64,000 nt of DNA from Phycisphaera sp. GTDB taxonomy: Bacteria; Planctomycetota; Phycisphaerae; Phycisphaerales; UBA1924. The stretch is from NCBI GenBank assembly GCA_025916675.1, contig CP098402.1, positions 3,343,205-3,407,204 on the forward strand, in the 5' to 3' direction. Below, in pieces: positions 1 to 7,446 of this stretch (positions within the stretch are counted from its first letter, which is position 1; each line of letters starts with the position of its first letter). The notes beneath the pieces are model-generated. The model was not told the DNA's origin. It did not search any database and saw only the letters and a list, made by a program, of their open reading frames with translations. The position numbers and the translations under genes are program-made.

Positions 1-401
1 AGCCTGTCGTGCAGTTCGAGCGCGTGCTCTATGCCTAATGCGTTGCCCGACACATAGCGCACGCCCACGGCATCGCGGGCAAGCGCCGGCCATGGAAACC
101 CATACGTTCGCCGCCAGTAGTCCACGCGATGGTCCTCGCCCTGGTACATCGTTGTTGCCGATCGCGTATGCACGGCAACGATCGGCGAGACCCGATCGAA
201 CGCCGCTGGCAGTGGTTCCTGTTCGGCCGGATCAACAAGCCACGCCGGCAATGGTTGGGCTGGCCGCGGCCATTCAAGCATCCCGCGCGACACGTCCTCG
301 GTCAGCGCCACGACCACCGGCACACCCACCGCCCACACCAACGCTGCGAGCACCGCCACCACGATCGACCACAGCGGAATTGTCGCTCTCAGTCGTGGCA
401 T
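1..401 (-). CDS. Membrane-anchored protein of unknown function (3' end beyond window)
   Basis: The minus-strand frame opens at the ATG ending at 401 (MPRLRATIPLWSIVVAVLAA) and stays open to the window edge, giving 133 visible residues with no stop. Residues about 8-30 form one hydrophobic segment that could be a membrane anchor or uncleaved signal. The rest is soluble-looking, with an aromatic stretch (DYWRRTYGFPWPA) and no motif I recognise. It lies 13 bases after the stop of a small membrane-protein gene on the same strand, so it is probably the third gene of a three-gene membrane operon. The other frames here, including a longer plus-strand one, have Arg/His/Pro-rich translations typical of GC-rich shadows. 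Confidence 0.6.
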   Translation of the reverse strand, partial: MPRLRATIPLWSIVVAVLAALVWAVGVPVVVALTEDVSRGMLEWPRPAQPLPAWLVDPAEQEPLPAAFDRVSPIVAVHTRSATTMYQGEDHRVDYWRRTYGFPWPALARDAVGVRYVSGNALGIEHALELHDR

Positions 402-414
402 ACCTTGACACCGA

Positions 415-594
415 TCACGGGATCGCCCCTGTAATCCACAAGATCAACACCACGTCGATCCCCGCAAAGAAGAACTCCAGCGCCGCCCGCCCGGGCTTCC
501 TGGGCTCGTGCCGCAGCGCCTCGAAGCCCGCCCACAGGCTGCGCAGGCCGAAGACCGCGAGCGCCACGACGATGAGCCACCAGATCCAGTGCAT
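415..594 (-). CDS. Small two-segment membrane protein, 59 aa
   Basis: This short gene starts at MHWIWWLIVVALAVFGLRSL and ends in WITGAIP. Two hydrophobic segments (about 3-18 and 41-58) flank a basic loop (RHEPRKPGR), so the product is a small inner-membrane protein with two helices. It sits between two other membrane-protein genes on the same strand with gaps of 24 and 13 bases, which supports co-transcription. I cannot name a family. Its reality rests on the hydrophobic pattern and tight spacing, since it is too short to prove by length. Confidence 0.55.
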   Translation of the reverse strand: MHWIWWLIVVALAVFGLRSLWAGFEALRHEPRKPGRAALEFFFAGIDVVLILWITGAIP

Positions 595-618
595 GCCGAC
601 CTCCTTGCTCTACGTGCC

Positions 619-1098
619 TTATTGCTTGGGCAATACCTGGGCGATCATCGCGAGCCACGTTGCCGACATCAGCAACGCGCCGAACGCGCTCAGGCCGATG
701 CAGATCACCAGCGTGACCACCGGCCAGGCCGCCTTGAGGTAGACCGATCGCTCGGCGGTCCCCGCAACCAAGCCGGTCGAGTTGTTCGCGAGCGTGGTAC
801 TCAACGATCGCATCTCGCCCGCTTTGCTGCCGATGGCGACCAGCATTGCCACGCTCACGCCCGCCGTCACGATCCCGATGAGCGCCATCACGATGGGCAG
901 CACCGGCTGGATCCAGACCTCGCTGTCGCTGTACATCGCCATGTCCCGCATCTGAACAGCCGAAAACATGAACGATGTCAACGCCGACACGTTGATCCAC
1001 CAATACAGCCCCACCCAGCCCACCAGTAACGCGAGCATCAGTCGCACGTTGCCGTTGAGATCACGGATGCGCGCCCCGATCAGTTCTTTCTGGTCCAT
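619..1098 (-). CDS. Multi-pass membrane protein of unknown function, 159 aa
   Basis: The protein has three or four hydrophobic segments (about 18-37, 62-88 and 125-155), the middle ones separated by a polar loop (IGSKAGEMRSLSTTLANN). The ATG at 1098 is preceded by a G-rich ribosome-binding stretch (AAAGGGGG, about 5 bases upstream). It is first in a run of three minus-strand membrane-protein genes and lies 18 bases downstream of the O-methyltransferase stop, so all four may share a transcript. No family is recognised. The location should be the cytoplasmic membrane. Confidence 0.7.
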   Translation of the reverse strand: MDQKELIGARIRDLNGNVRLMLALLVGWVGLYWWINVSALTSFMFSAVQMRDMAMYSDSEVWIQPVLPIVMALIGIVTAGVSVAMLVAIGSKAGEMRSLSTTLANNSTGLVAGTAERSVYLKAAWPVVTLVICIGLSAFGALLMSATWLAMIAQVLPKQ

Positions 1099-1116
1099 CG
1101 CAACCCCCTTTGCGTG

Positions 1117-1788
1117 TTATCCGACCTTCCGCGCCACCATCACACCCTCACGCAGCGGCACGCAGAACGCCTCGAAGTCCCCATCCGCCGCCACCAGCCG
1201 ATTGACCTTATCCGCCGCGTCGCGGTGCTCGTTCTCGCCCTCGGGCGTGTCGATCCACCAGTCGCCCGAGCCCAGCATGTTGTCGGCCACCAGCAGGCCG
1301 CCGGGCCGCAGCAGTTTTTTCGCGTGCGGCAGGTAGTCGGGGTACTCGCTCTTGATGGCGTCCAGAAAAACCAGGTCCACCGTCCCCGCCCGCTCGCCGG
1401 CCATCGCCTCCAGCACCGGCGTGCCATACCCGCGCACGACCTCCACGCGATCGCCCACGCCCGCCTCGCCAAACATCCGCTCGGCGAAGTCCGCGTGCAT
1501 CTCATTGGGCTCCACAGTCAGCAGCTTTCCGCCGTCAGAGAGCCCCCGGGCCAGCCAGATGCCCGAGTACCCCGCCAGCGTGCCGACCTCCACGATCAGC
1601 CTCGCGTCCACGAGCCCGGCGAGCGTCATCAGCATCCGCCCCACCGACGCCGACACCGCGATATCCGGGATGCCCGCCTCGATCGCCCGGGGCATGAGAT
1701 TGGCCAGGTGCTCGTCCTGATCGCCAAAGACCGTGTCCAGGTAATCGCACGTGTGACGCCATCGCTCGGGGGTCATCTCAATAGCCAT
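1117..1788 (-). CDS. Class I SAM-dependent O-methyltransferase, 223 aa
   Basis: This belongs to the catechol/caffeoyl-CoA O-methyltransferase fold family (Methyltransf_3), which moves a methyl group from S-adenosylmethionine to a hydroxyl, usually with a divalent metal. Visible motifs, counted from the chosen start, are the SAM-binding loop VEVGTLAGYSGIWLA near 65-79, FLDAIKSEYPDYL near 141-153 with the metal-type Asp, and LLVADNMLGSG near 165-175. The frame stays open 27 codons upstream, but that part has no family similarity and runs into the divergent gene, so I chose MAIEMTPERW. The true substrate cannot be read from the sequence. Confidence 0.88.
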   Translation of the reverse strand: MAIEMTPERWRHTCDYLDTVFGDQDEHLANLMPRAIEAGIPDIAVSASVGRMLMTLAGLVDARLIVEVGTLAGYSGIWLARGLSDGGKLLTVEPNEMHADFAERMFGEAGVGDRVEVVRGYGTPVLEAMAGERAGTVDLVFLDAIKSEYPDYLPHAKKLLRPGGLLVADNMLGSGDWWIDTPEGENEHRDAADKVNRLVAADGDFEAFCVPLREGVMVARKVG

Positions 1789-1881
1789 ATTGGACCGTAG
1801 GTCCGAAACGCTGGCGCGCCCCTCCCAATACCCTCGGTAGGGCCCCGCCCCGTGGGGCCCCAGGAACACGGGAGAGACACC

Positions 1882-3204
1882 ATGCGTCGCCTATCCATCT
1901 GCTTTGCCCTATTCGCCATCGCGATCCCCGCGCTCGCCCAGGACCTGCCCAGCCGCGGCCGCGTCGTGCCCCAGCTCAGCGCCCTCGACCAGCTCATGCA
2001 GGACACGATGACGGGCAACGGCATCACCGCCGGCGTCCTGGCCGTCGGCTTCGACGACCACGTGGTCTACCAGCGCTCCTTCGGCTGGCTCGACCGCGCC
2101 CGCACGACGCCGCTACCGATGGATGCTGAGATGCGTCTGGCCAGCGTCTCCAAGCCCATCACCGCGTCGATCATCCGCAACCTCGTCGCCGAGGGCCGCC
2201 TGTCGCTGAGCGACAAGGCCTTCGATGTCGGCCAGCCGGGCGGGGGCATCCTCGACATCGACCCGTTCCCCTCGCTCGGCGACGCTCGCATCGGCGACAT
2301 CACCATCAGCCACCTCCTGCTGCACCGCGGCGGCTGGAACCGCGACCTCGTGGGCAACCACGCCTTCCGCGACGTCCAGATCGCCGCCGAGATGGGGGTG
2401 CCCAGCCCGCCCGGCCGCGTGAACAAGATGCGCTGGATCATGGGCCGGCCCCTCGAGTTCGCCCCCGGCACCCAGTACGCCTACGCCAACATCGGCTACC
2501 ACGCGCTGGGCCTGGTCGTCGAGGCGGTCACCGGCAATACCTACGAGCAAGAGGTCGAGCGGTTGTTCGACGGCCTGGGCCACCCCGGCGCCGTCCGCGT
2601 CGGCCGCACGTTTGCTGCCGACCAGGGCCCCCTCGAACCCTGGTACGACCAGGAAGACATCGGCTTCGGTCAGAACGTCTTCGATCCCACCGGCCCGTTC
2701 GTCCGCTGGCCCTACGGCGGCTGGGACCACGAGGGCTCGTCGGCCTTCGGCGGCCTGATCGCCTCGGGCCCGCCGCTGCTGGCCCTGGCCGACAACCACA
2801 TCGTGTCCGGGGCATCGATTGGCTCGATCCTGCCCGACGGCATCAGCCCCAGCTTCTTCAGCGCCCACAGCGGCTCGCTGCCGGGCACCGACACCGTCGT
2901 CTGGCAGCGCGGCCAGAGCCTGCGCGTGGCCGTCATGTTCAACCACCGCGACCAGACGTTCGGCCAGGCCTGGGGTGTCGACGTGGCCGCCGAGATCGAC
3001 CGCATGTTCGTCGCCGGCGAGATCGCCGAGCCCCCCTGCGCCGCCGATCTGGACGCCGATGGCAGCCTGACCATCTTCGACTTCCTGGCCTTCCAGAACC
3101 GCTTCGACGCCGGCTCGCTCGAGACCGACTTCGACGGCGACGGGGCCCTGACCATCTTCGATTTCCTTGGGTTCCAGAACGTGTTCGATCTGGGGTGTCC
3201 CTAG
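1882..3204 (+). CDS. Secreted beta-lactamase-family serine hydrolase with C-terminal GC-type dockerin
   Basis: A signal peptide (MRRLSICFALFAIAIPALAQ) leads a penicillin-binding/class C beta-lactamase-type hydrolase domain. The catalytic SxxK is SVSK at 88-91, and a YAN motif (second active-site box) lies in GTQYAYANIGYHALG. Such enzymes cleave esters, peptides or beta-lactams, and the substrate is unknown. The last 55 residues are a dockerin-like module: Cys, then two D-x-D-x-DG-x-LTIFDFL-x-FQN repeats, ending GCP. An upstream in-frame start at 1852 exists but would bury the signal peptide. The enzyme is probably exported and attached to a partner or the envelope through the module. It is divergent from the O-methyltransferase gene, and a strong hairpin follows the stop. 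Confidence 0.9.
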   Translation: MRRLSICFALFAIAIPALAQDLPSRGRVVPQLSALDQLMQDTMTGNGITAGVLAVGFDDHVVYQRSFGWLDRARTTPLPMDAEMRLASVSKPITASIIRNLVAEGRLSLSDKAFDVGQPGGGILDIDPFPSLGDARIGDITISHLLLHRGGWNRDLVGNHAFRDVQIAAEMGVPSPPGRVNKMRWIMGRPLEFAPGTQYAYANIGYHALGLVVEAVTGNTYEQEVERLFDGLGHPGAVRVGRTFAADQGPLEPWYDQEDIGFGQNVFDPTGPFVRWPYGGWDHEGSSAFGGLIASGPPLLALADNHIVSGASIGSILPDGISPSFFSAHSGSLPGTDTVVWQRGQSLRVAVMFNHRDQTFGQAWGVDVAAEIDRMFVAGEIAEPPCAADLDADGSLTIFDFLAFQNRFDAGSLETDFDGDGALTIFDFLGFQNVFDLGCP

Positions 3205-3210
3205 ACAGCA

Positions 3211-3282
3211 AACGAGGCCCTGGCGCAAGCCTGGGCTCTTCCGAATTCGGGCGGGAGCCCAGGCTTGCGCCAGGGCCTCGTT
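3211..3282. terminator. Perfect 27-bp inverted repeat hairpin
   Basis: Arms 3211-3237 and 3256-3282 are exact reverse complements of 27 bases around an 18-base loop that itself holds the palindrome CCGAATTCGG. The hairpin begins 6 bases after the serine hydrolase stop and ends 12 bases before the GTG start of the RibBA-like gene. No T-run follows the first arm pair on either strand, so it may act as an unusual terminator, an mRNA stabiliser or a REP-like element rather than a textbook intrinsic terminator. Confidence 0.75.
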
Positions 3283-3294
3283 CTATCCTCGCGG

Positions 3295-4491
3295 GTGACA
3301 ACGCACCCCCCCCCCGGCTTCAGCACCATCCCCGAGATCCTGGAAGAACTCCGCGCCGGCCGCATGGTCGTGCTCACCGACGACGAGGACCGCGAGAACG
3401 AGGGCGACCTGGTCATGGCCGCCCAGTTCGTGACCCCCGAGGCCGTGTCCTTCATGGTCCGCCGGGGCGGGGGCTACCTCTTCGTGAGCCTGACCGAGGC
3501 CATCTGCGACCGGCTCGACCTGCACCCGCAGACCGCCCGCAATACCTCCGTCCGCGGCACGCCGCTGATGGTCTCGATCGATGGCCACCCCCGCCACGGT
3601 TTCACGACCGGTGTGAGTGCCTTCGAGCGGGCGCGCACGATCCAGATGACCATCGACCCCAACACCCGCCCCGACGATTTCGTCCGCCCGGGCCACATCA
3701 ATCCGCTTCGGGCTCGCGACGGCGGCGTGCTCGTGCGCATCGGCCAGACCGAGGGCTCGGTCGACCTGTGCCGCCTGGCCGGCCTCACCCCAGCGGCCAT
3801 GGGCATCGAGATCATGCGCGAGGACGGGCAGATGTCCCGCATCCCCGACCTGGTCGAGTTCAACACGCAGCACGACCTCAAGATGTGCTCGATCAAGCAG
3901 ATCATCGAGTACCGTCTGAGCCGCGAGAGTTTTGTCGAGCGTCTCGAGCCTAAGGCCGGCACGCCAATCGAGACCAAACACGGCCAGTTCACCTTACACG
4001 CCTTCCGAAGCATCACCGATCCGCTGCCGCACCTCGCACTGACACTCGGCGGCGTGGGCGACCTTGACAACTCGGGCCACGTCGTCGAACAAGCCGAACC
4101 AACCATGGTGCGTGTCCACCGCCGCGACCTCTTGGGCGACATCTTCGCGGCCACACAGGGCGATCGCAACAGCCGCGCCATCCTCGACAGCGCGATGGCC
4201 CAGATCCAGCAGGCGGGCAAGGGCGCGATCGTCTATCTCCGCCCGAGCGGCGGGCTGGACACCCCCGATGATCGCAACGCCCTGAACAACCGCCTCACCC
4301 AGCCCTTCGACCTCAACAACGAGGACAGCCCCACCAAGAGCCAGGCCGCCGGCGCCCTCGAATACGGCACCGGCAGCCAGATCGTCCGAGCCCTGGGCAT
4401 CAAGCAGATGCGTCTGCTCACCAATAGCGACGCGGCATATCCCCAACTCGAAGCGTTCGGGCTCAGCATCACCGAGAGGGTGCGCCTCTAA
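3295..4491 (+). CDS. ribBA: RibBA-like fusion: DHBP synthase domain plus degenerate GTP cyclohydrolase II domain
   Basis: Residues about 1-205 match 3,4-dihydroxy-2-butanone-4-phosphate synthase, the riboflavin enzyme that acts on ribulose 5-phosphate: the acidic loop DDEDRENEGDLVMAA, TTGVSAFERARTI and RPGHINPLRA are present. Residues about 206-398 align with GTP cyclohydrolase II through the ends (VRVHRRDLLGDIF and MRLLTNSDAAY). The family's zinc cysteines (normally SEC...RCDC) are replaced by RRD...TQGD, and the active-site YxRQEGRGIG is replaced by YLRPSGGLDTP. In the first domain the usual GHTEA box reads GQTEG, losing the metal-binding His. The GTG start at 3295 follows the hairpin; a TTG inside the hairpin is less likely. 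The second domain is probably not a cyclohydrolase, and first-domain activity is uncertain. The 3' end overlaps the DUF559 gene by 4 bases. Confidence 0.8.
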   Translation: MTTHPPPGFSTIPEILEELRAGRMVVLTDDEDRENEGDLVMAAQFVTPEAVSFMVRRGGGYLFVSLTEAICDRLDLHPQTARNTSVRGTPLMVSIDGHPRHGFTTGVSAFERARTIQMTIDPNTRPDDFVRPGHINPLRARDGGVLVRIGQTEGSVDLCRLAGLTPAAMGIEIMREDGQMSRIPDLVEFNTQHDLKMCSIKQIIEYRLSRESFVERLEPKAGTPIETKHGQFTLHAFRSITDPLPHLALTLGGVGDLDNSGHVVEQAEPTMVRVHRRDLLGDIFAATQGDRNSRAILDSAMAQIQQAGKGAIVYLRPSGGLDTPDDRNALNNRLTQPFDLNNEDSPTKSQAAGALEYGTGSQIVRALGIKQMRLLTNSDAAYPQLEAFGLSITERVRL

Positions 4492-4928
4492 CCCCCTCCC
4501 CCGCTCCCAGCGGGGGAGGTGCCGAGGTCCTCCGAGGCGGAGGGGGTCTTCAATCGCGTCGCCTCGCGGGCAATGGTCCGAAGCACCGCACCAATGTCCG
4601 AACTCACATCCGCCGCACGCACACGCAGCACAAACAACCCACGCTCTCGCATCCACTCGTCTCGTAGCGCATCATGGTCCTTTTGTTCGCCCTGATGCTG
4701 CGGGCCATCCACTTCCACGACGAGTGCACACTCGTGGCAATAGAAGTCGGCAACAAACGGCCCGAGGGCGTATTGCCTGCGGAACTTGAGCCCATCCAGT
4801 TGGCTACGGCGCAACCGTGACCACAACACACGCTCCGGGACGGACGCACCCGTTCGCAGTTCTCGGCTGCGGGCTTGCGTGTTGCGTGACGCTTTCAGTT
4901 CGTTCCTCAGCGGTCTCGCCATCGGCAT
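4488..4928 (-). CDS. DUF559-family Vsr-like endonuclease, 146 aa
   Basis: The protein matches the DUF559 family, whose fold is related to very-short-patch-repair (Vsr) and restriction-type nucleases. Characteristic blocks are ERVLWSRLRRSQLDGLKFRR (31-50), FVADFYCHECALVVEVDGPQH (58-78, with the D...E-x-D-x-x-x-H catalytic-type residues) and GLFVLRVRAADV (96-107). The substrate is unknown. The start at 4928 has GGAGGGGG 11 bases upstream, inside the right inverted repeat, and the last 20 residues (SEDLGTSPAGSGGGG region) are encoded in the left repeat. The repeats therefore supply both ends of the gene, which makes it look like a compact cassette. The stop overlaps the convergent ribBA stop. 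Confidence 0.85.
   Translation of the reverse strand: MPMARPLRNELKASRNTQARSRELRTGASVPERVLWSRLRRSQLDGLKFRRQYALGPFVADFYCHECALVVEVDGPQHQGEQKDHDALRDEWMRERGLFVLRVRAADVSSDIGAVLRTIAREATRLKTPSASEDLGTSPAGSGGGG
4491..4548. repeat. Left inverted repeat flanking the DUF559 gene
   Basis: This block (ACCCCCTCCCCCGCTCCCAG... ending GGAGGGGGTC) is nearly the exact reverse complement of 4938-5001, differing only by a few substitutions and one- or two-base indels. Each copy carries an internal hairpin CCTCCCCCGCT/AGCGGGGGAGG. The block starts on the last base of the ribBA stop codon and encodes the Gly/Ser/Pro-rich C-terminal tail of the DUF559 protein on the other strand. Confidence 0.85.
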
Positions 4929-4937
4929 CCTCGGGCA

Positions 4938-5001
4938 GACCCCCTCCGACCTCGGAAGACCTCGGCCCCCTCCCCCGCTGGGAGCGGGGGAGGGGGAGGG
5001 G
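4938..5001. repeat. Right inverted repeat flanking the DUF559 gene
   Basis: This is the inverted partner of 4491-4548, with the same internal G/C-rich hairpin (CCCCCGCTGGGAGCGGGGG). It contains the likely ribosome-binding stretch of the DUF559 gene (GGAGGGGG on the minus strand). The copy is slightly longer than the left one through an extra G-rich stretch at its outer edge. Confidence 0.85.
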
Positions 5002-5009
5002 AAAGAGAT

Positions 5010-5825
5010 CTAGAACCGAAACTCCAGCCCTACCTCCACCGACGCCGCGTCCAGGCTCAGCAGTCGCATCCGCGTGTCGGTGTCGTCGTAGAAGTGGATG
5101 TTGCTGTACGTGCGGTACCGCACCATGCCGTACAGCGCCACGGGCTCGGCGAGCTCCACGCTCACGCCGGCCATCGCCTGCAAGCTCAGCGCCCCGCGCG
5201 AGTCGTCGTAGTCGCTGGGGCTCTGGTCGCTGATGGTGAACACCGACGCCCCCAACCCGCCGCCGGCGAACAGGCTCACGCGCCCGAGCTTGATGTCGGG
5301 CATCAGGTTCACCGAGAAGCCGTACTCGAACAGGTCGCCGTCGGCCACGATCGGGCCGCCCCCGCGTCCGACCCGGTCGTACTGGCTGTAGCCGAACAGC
5401 CCCTCGACCTCGAAGCGCATCCCCACGCGCGACCACGGCCCGTCGGCCCACAGCCGGTACCGCCCGCCGATGGCCAGGCTCACCAGCAGGCCCGGGGTGT
5501 CGAAGTCGGCGTCAAAGTCCATGCCGTTGAAGTTCTCGAATCGGGCGCTGCCACGGTCGGTCGCACCCACACCGATGCGGTAGTAGAACCACATCTCCTG
5601 CTGGGCGATCTCGCGTCGCCGCCGCGTCCAATCGACGTCGTCCTGGAGCATGCCGCCCGCCGCCGCGCTCGCCGCCCCGACCGAACTGGCCCCCACCGAG
5701 CCCGGCAGCCCGATCGACGCCGGCACCACGTACGGCTCGTGCACGAAGCTGGGCCGCCCCGAGGCCAACGCCCCGCTCGCCATCACCAAGAGGCCCGCCA
5801 TCGCCGCCGTGATCGCTGTCCGCAT
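5010..5825 (-). CDS. Outer-membrane beta-barrel-like protein, 271 aa
   Basis: A signal peptide (MRTAITAAMAGLLVMASGAL...) precedes a linker rich in Ala/Gly. From about residue 75 there are alternating hydrophobic/polar strands rich in Tyr, Gly and Phe (MWFYYRIGVGATDRG, LLVSLAIGGRYRLWA, MRFEVEGLFGYSQYD, FLAGGGLGASVF-like segments), and the chain ends in VEVGLEFRF with a terminal Phe as in outer-membrane barrels. The role is probably structural or porin-like in the outer membrane. Upstream in-frame codons to 5933 are rejected because the signal peptide begins at 5825. Downstream is the DUF559 cassette, 8 bases away. Function is not assignable beyond the barrel. Confidence 0.75.
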   Translation of the reverse strand: MRTAITAAMAGLLVMASGALASGRPSFVHEPYVVPASIGLPGSVGASSVGAASAAAGGMLQDDVDWTRRRREIAQQEMWFYYRIGVGATDRGSARFENFNGMDFDADFDTPGLLVSLAIGGRYRLWADGPWSRVGMRFEVEGLFGYSQYDRVGRGGGPIVADGDLFEYGFSVNLMPDIKLGRVSLFAGGGLGASVFTISDQSPSDYDDSRGALSLQAMAGVSVELAEPVALYGMVRYRTYSNIHFYDDTDTRMRLLSLDAASVEVGLEFRF

Positions 5826-5991
5826 CGCTCGCTCCCTCGCCTGCATCCGGGCTGCCGACATCGGCCAACTTCCCTGGGCCGATGGGGCCAATCCTAACCA
5901 GCCGCCCGGCCCCGGTCGGCCCGCCCACCCCATCCGCTAGAATGGCCGCTCAGTTCCTGATCCGCTTGATATCGAAGCCCCCGGAGTCGCC

Positions 5992-7401
5992 ATGGCCTGG
6001 TCCCCCAAGATCGAAGAGCACGTCCTGTGCAAGCGCATCCCCACCTGGCCCTACGGCGATCCCAAGGACCGCCGCGTCGTCGGCTACGACGACTACGTCA
6101 AGACCGGCGGCTACGAGGGCCTCCGCAAGGCCCTGACCACGAAGCCCGGCGACGTCACAGACGCCGTCAAGACCTCCATGCTCCGAGGCCGCGGCGGCGC
6201 GGGCTTCCCCACCGGCCTCAAGTGGACCTTCCTGCCCAAGATCGAAGACGGCAAGGACAGCCTCGAAGACCGCGGCCCACGCTACCTGGCCATCAACGCC
6301 GACGAGTCCGAGCCGGGCACCTTCAAGGACCGCCTGCTCATGGACTTCGACCCCCACCTGGTCCTCGAAGGCATCGCCATCACCTGCTACGCCTGTCGAT
6401 TGGACAAGGCCTACATCTACATCCGCGGCGAGTACCACCACCAAGCTAAGGTCCTCGAGAAGGCCATCGCCGAGGCGTACGAGCAGGGCATCTTCGGCCC
6501 CAAGGGCCTGACCAACACCGACGCCAACACCGGCGGCACGAAGTTCCAGGTCGACTGCTACGTCCACCGCGGCGCGGGCGCCTACATCTGCGGCGAAGAG
6601 ACCGCGCTGCTCGAGGGTCTCGAGGGCAAGCGCGGCTGGCCGCGCATCAAGCCGCCATTTCCCGCGGTGGAAGGCCTCTTCGGCCGGCCCACCATCATCA
6701 ACAACGTCGAGACCCTCGCCCACGTGCCCAGCATCGTCGAGAACGGCGCCGAGTGGTTCACCAAGCAGGGCGTCGACAGCACTATCGGGGCCCCGCCCAG
6801 CTTCGGCACCAAGCTCATGGGCGTCAGCGGCCACGTCAACCGTCCGGGCTGCTACGAGCTCGAACTCGGCATCCCCCTGAACGTCCTGGTCGAGGAATAC
6901 TGCGGCGGCATGCGCAATGGCAAGAAGTTCAAGGGCGCCATCCCCGGCGGCGTGAGCATGGGCATCCTGGGCACCGACCAGTACGAGGCCGAGATGGACT
7001 TCGACATCGGCAAGAAGTACAACGTGCTGGGTTTGGGCACCGCCGGGCCGACCGTCTTCGATGAAGACACCGACATGGTCGCCGTCGCCCGCAACATCGC
7101 CCGCTTCTACAAGCATGAGAGCTGCGGCCAATGCACGCCCTGCCGCGAGGGCAGCGGCTGGCTCTACCAACTCGTCAGCCGCATCGAGGACGGCCACGCG
7201 AAAACCAAGGACCTCGACATGGCCCTCGAGATCGCCACCAGCATGGGCTCCATGCCCGGCACGACGATCTGCGGCCTGGCCGATGGCAACAATTGGGCCT
7301 TGCGTACCATCATGAACAAGTTCCGCGACGAGTTCGAGACCCGCGTGAAGCCCAGCCACGTCGCGGTAAAAATGACCATCGGCGCGGCAGCGCACGGGTA
7401 G
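5992..7401 (+). CDS. nuoF: NADH-quinone oxidoreductase subunit F (NuoF)
   Basis: NuoF is the flavoprotein of respiratory complex I. It binds FMN and NADH and passes electrons to its 4Fe-4S cluster N3. Visible motifs are the NADH/FMN loop RGRGGAGFPTGLKW (about 65-78), AYICGEETALLEGLEG (about 196-211), the flavin region NNVETLAHVP, and the cluster motif ESCGQCTPCREG (about 375-386), whose Cys residues bind iron. At 469 residues the length is slightly above the usual 420-450. The ATG has a GGAG about 8 bases upstream. No other nuo gene is visible nearby: it stands between the barrel protein and an unknown gene, unlike the usual nuoEFG order. Confidence 0.95.
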   Translation: MAWSPKIEEHVLCKRIPTWPYGDPKDRRVVGYDDYVKTGGYEGLRKALTTKPGDVTDAVKTSMLRGRGGAGFPTGLKWTFLPKIEDGKDSLEDRGPRYLAINADESEPGTFKDRLLMDFDPHLVLEGIAITCYACRLDKAYIYIRGEYHHQAKVLEKAIAEAYEQGIFGPKGLTNTDANTGGTKFQVDCYVHRGAGAYICGEETALLEGLEGKRGWPRIKPPFPAVEGLFGRPTIINNVETLAHVPSIVENGAEWFTKQGVDSTIGAPPSFGTKLMGVSGHVNRPGCYELELGIPLNVLVEEYCGGMRNGKKFKGAIPGGVSMGILGTDQYEAEMDFDIGKKYNVLGLGTAGPTVFDEDTDMVAVARNIARFYKHESCGQCTPCREGSGWLYQLVSRIEDGHAKTKDLDMALEIATSMGSMPGTTICGLADGNNWALRTIMNKFRDEFETRVKPSHVAVKMTIGAAAHG

Positions 7402-7446
7402 GAACACCCACCCGGCAGTGAGATTATTGAGGTAGAGAGCTCAAGA

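Larger units (their letters stand above)
4491..5001. mobile_element. Putative repeat-bounded DUF559 cassette
   Basis: The whole segment consists of a single nuclease ORF enclosed by about 58-bp near-perfect inverted repeats, the layout of a small autonomous or nuclease-driven element. No transposase and no obvious short target-site duplication is visible at the borders. The alternative is a fixed gene whose flanks have become REP-like terminators. Mobility is inference only. Confidence 0.4.

Noticed and set aside
3204-3295. FMN riboswitch before the RibBA-like gene
   Set aside because: The 90-base gap holds only the 27-bp hairpin; none of the conserved FMN aptamer elements is visible.
5950-7407. 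485-codon frame antisense to nuoF
   Set aside because: A shadow of nuoF: repetitive Ala/Val/Asp/Leu-rich text without a fold or signal.
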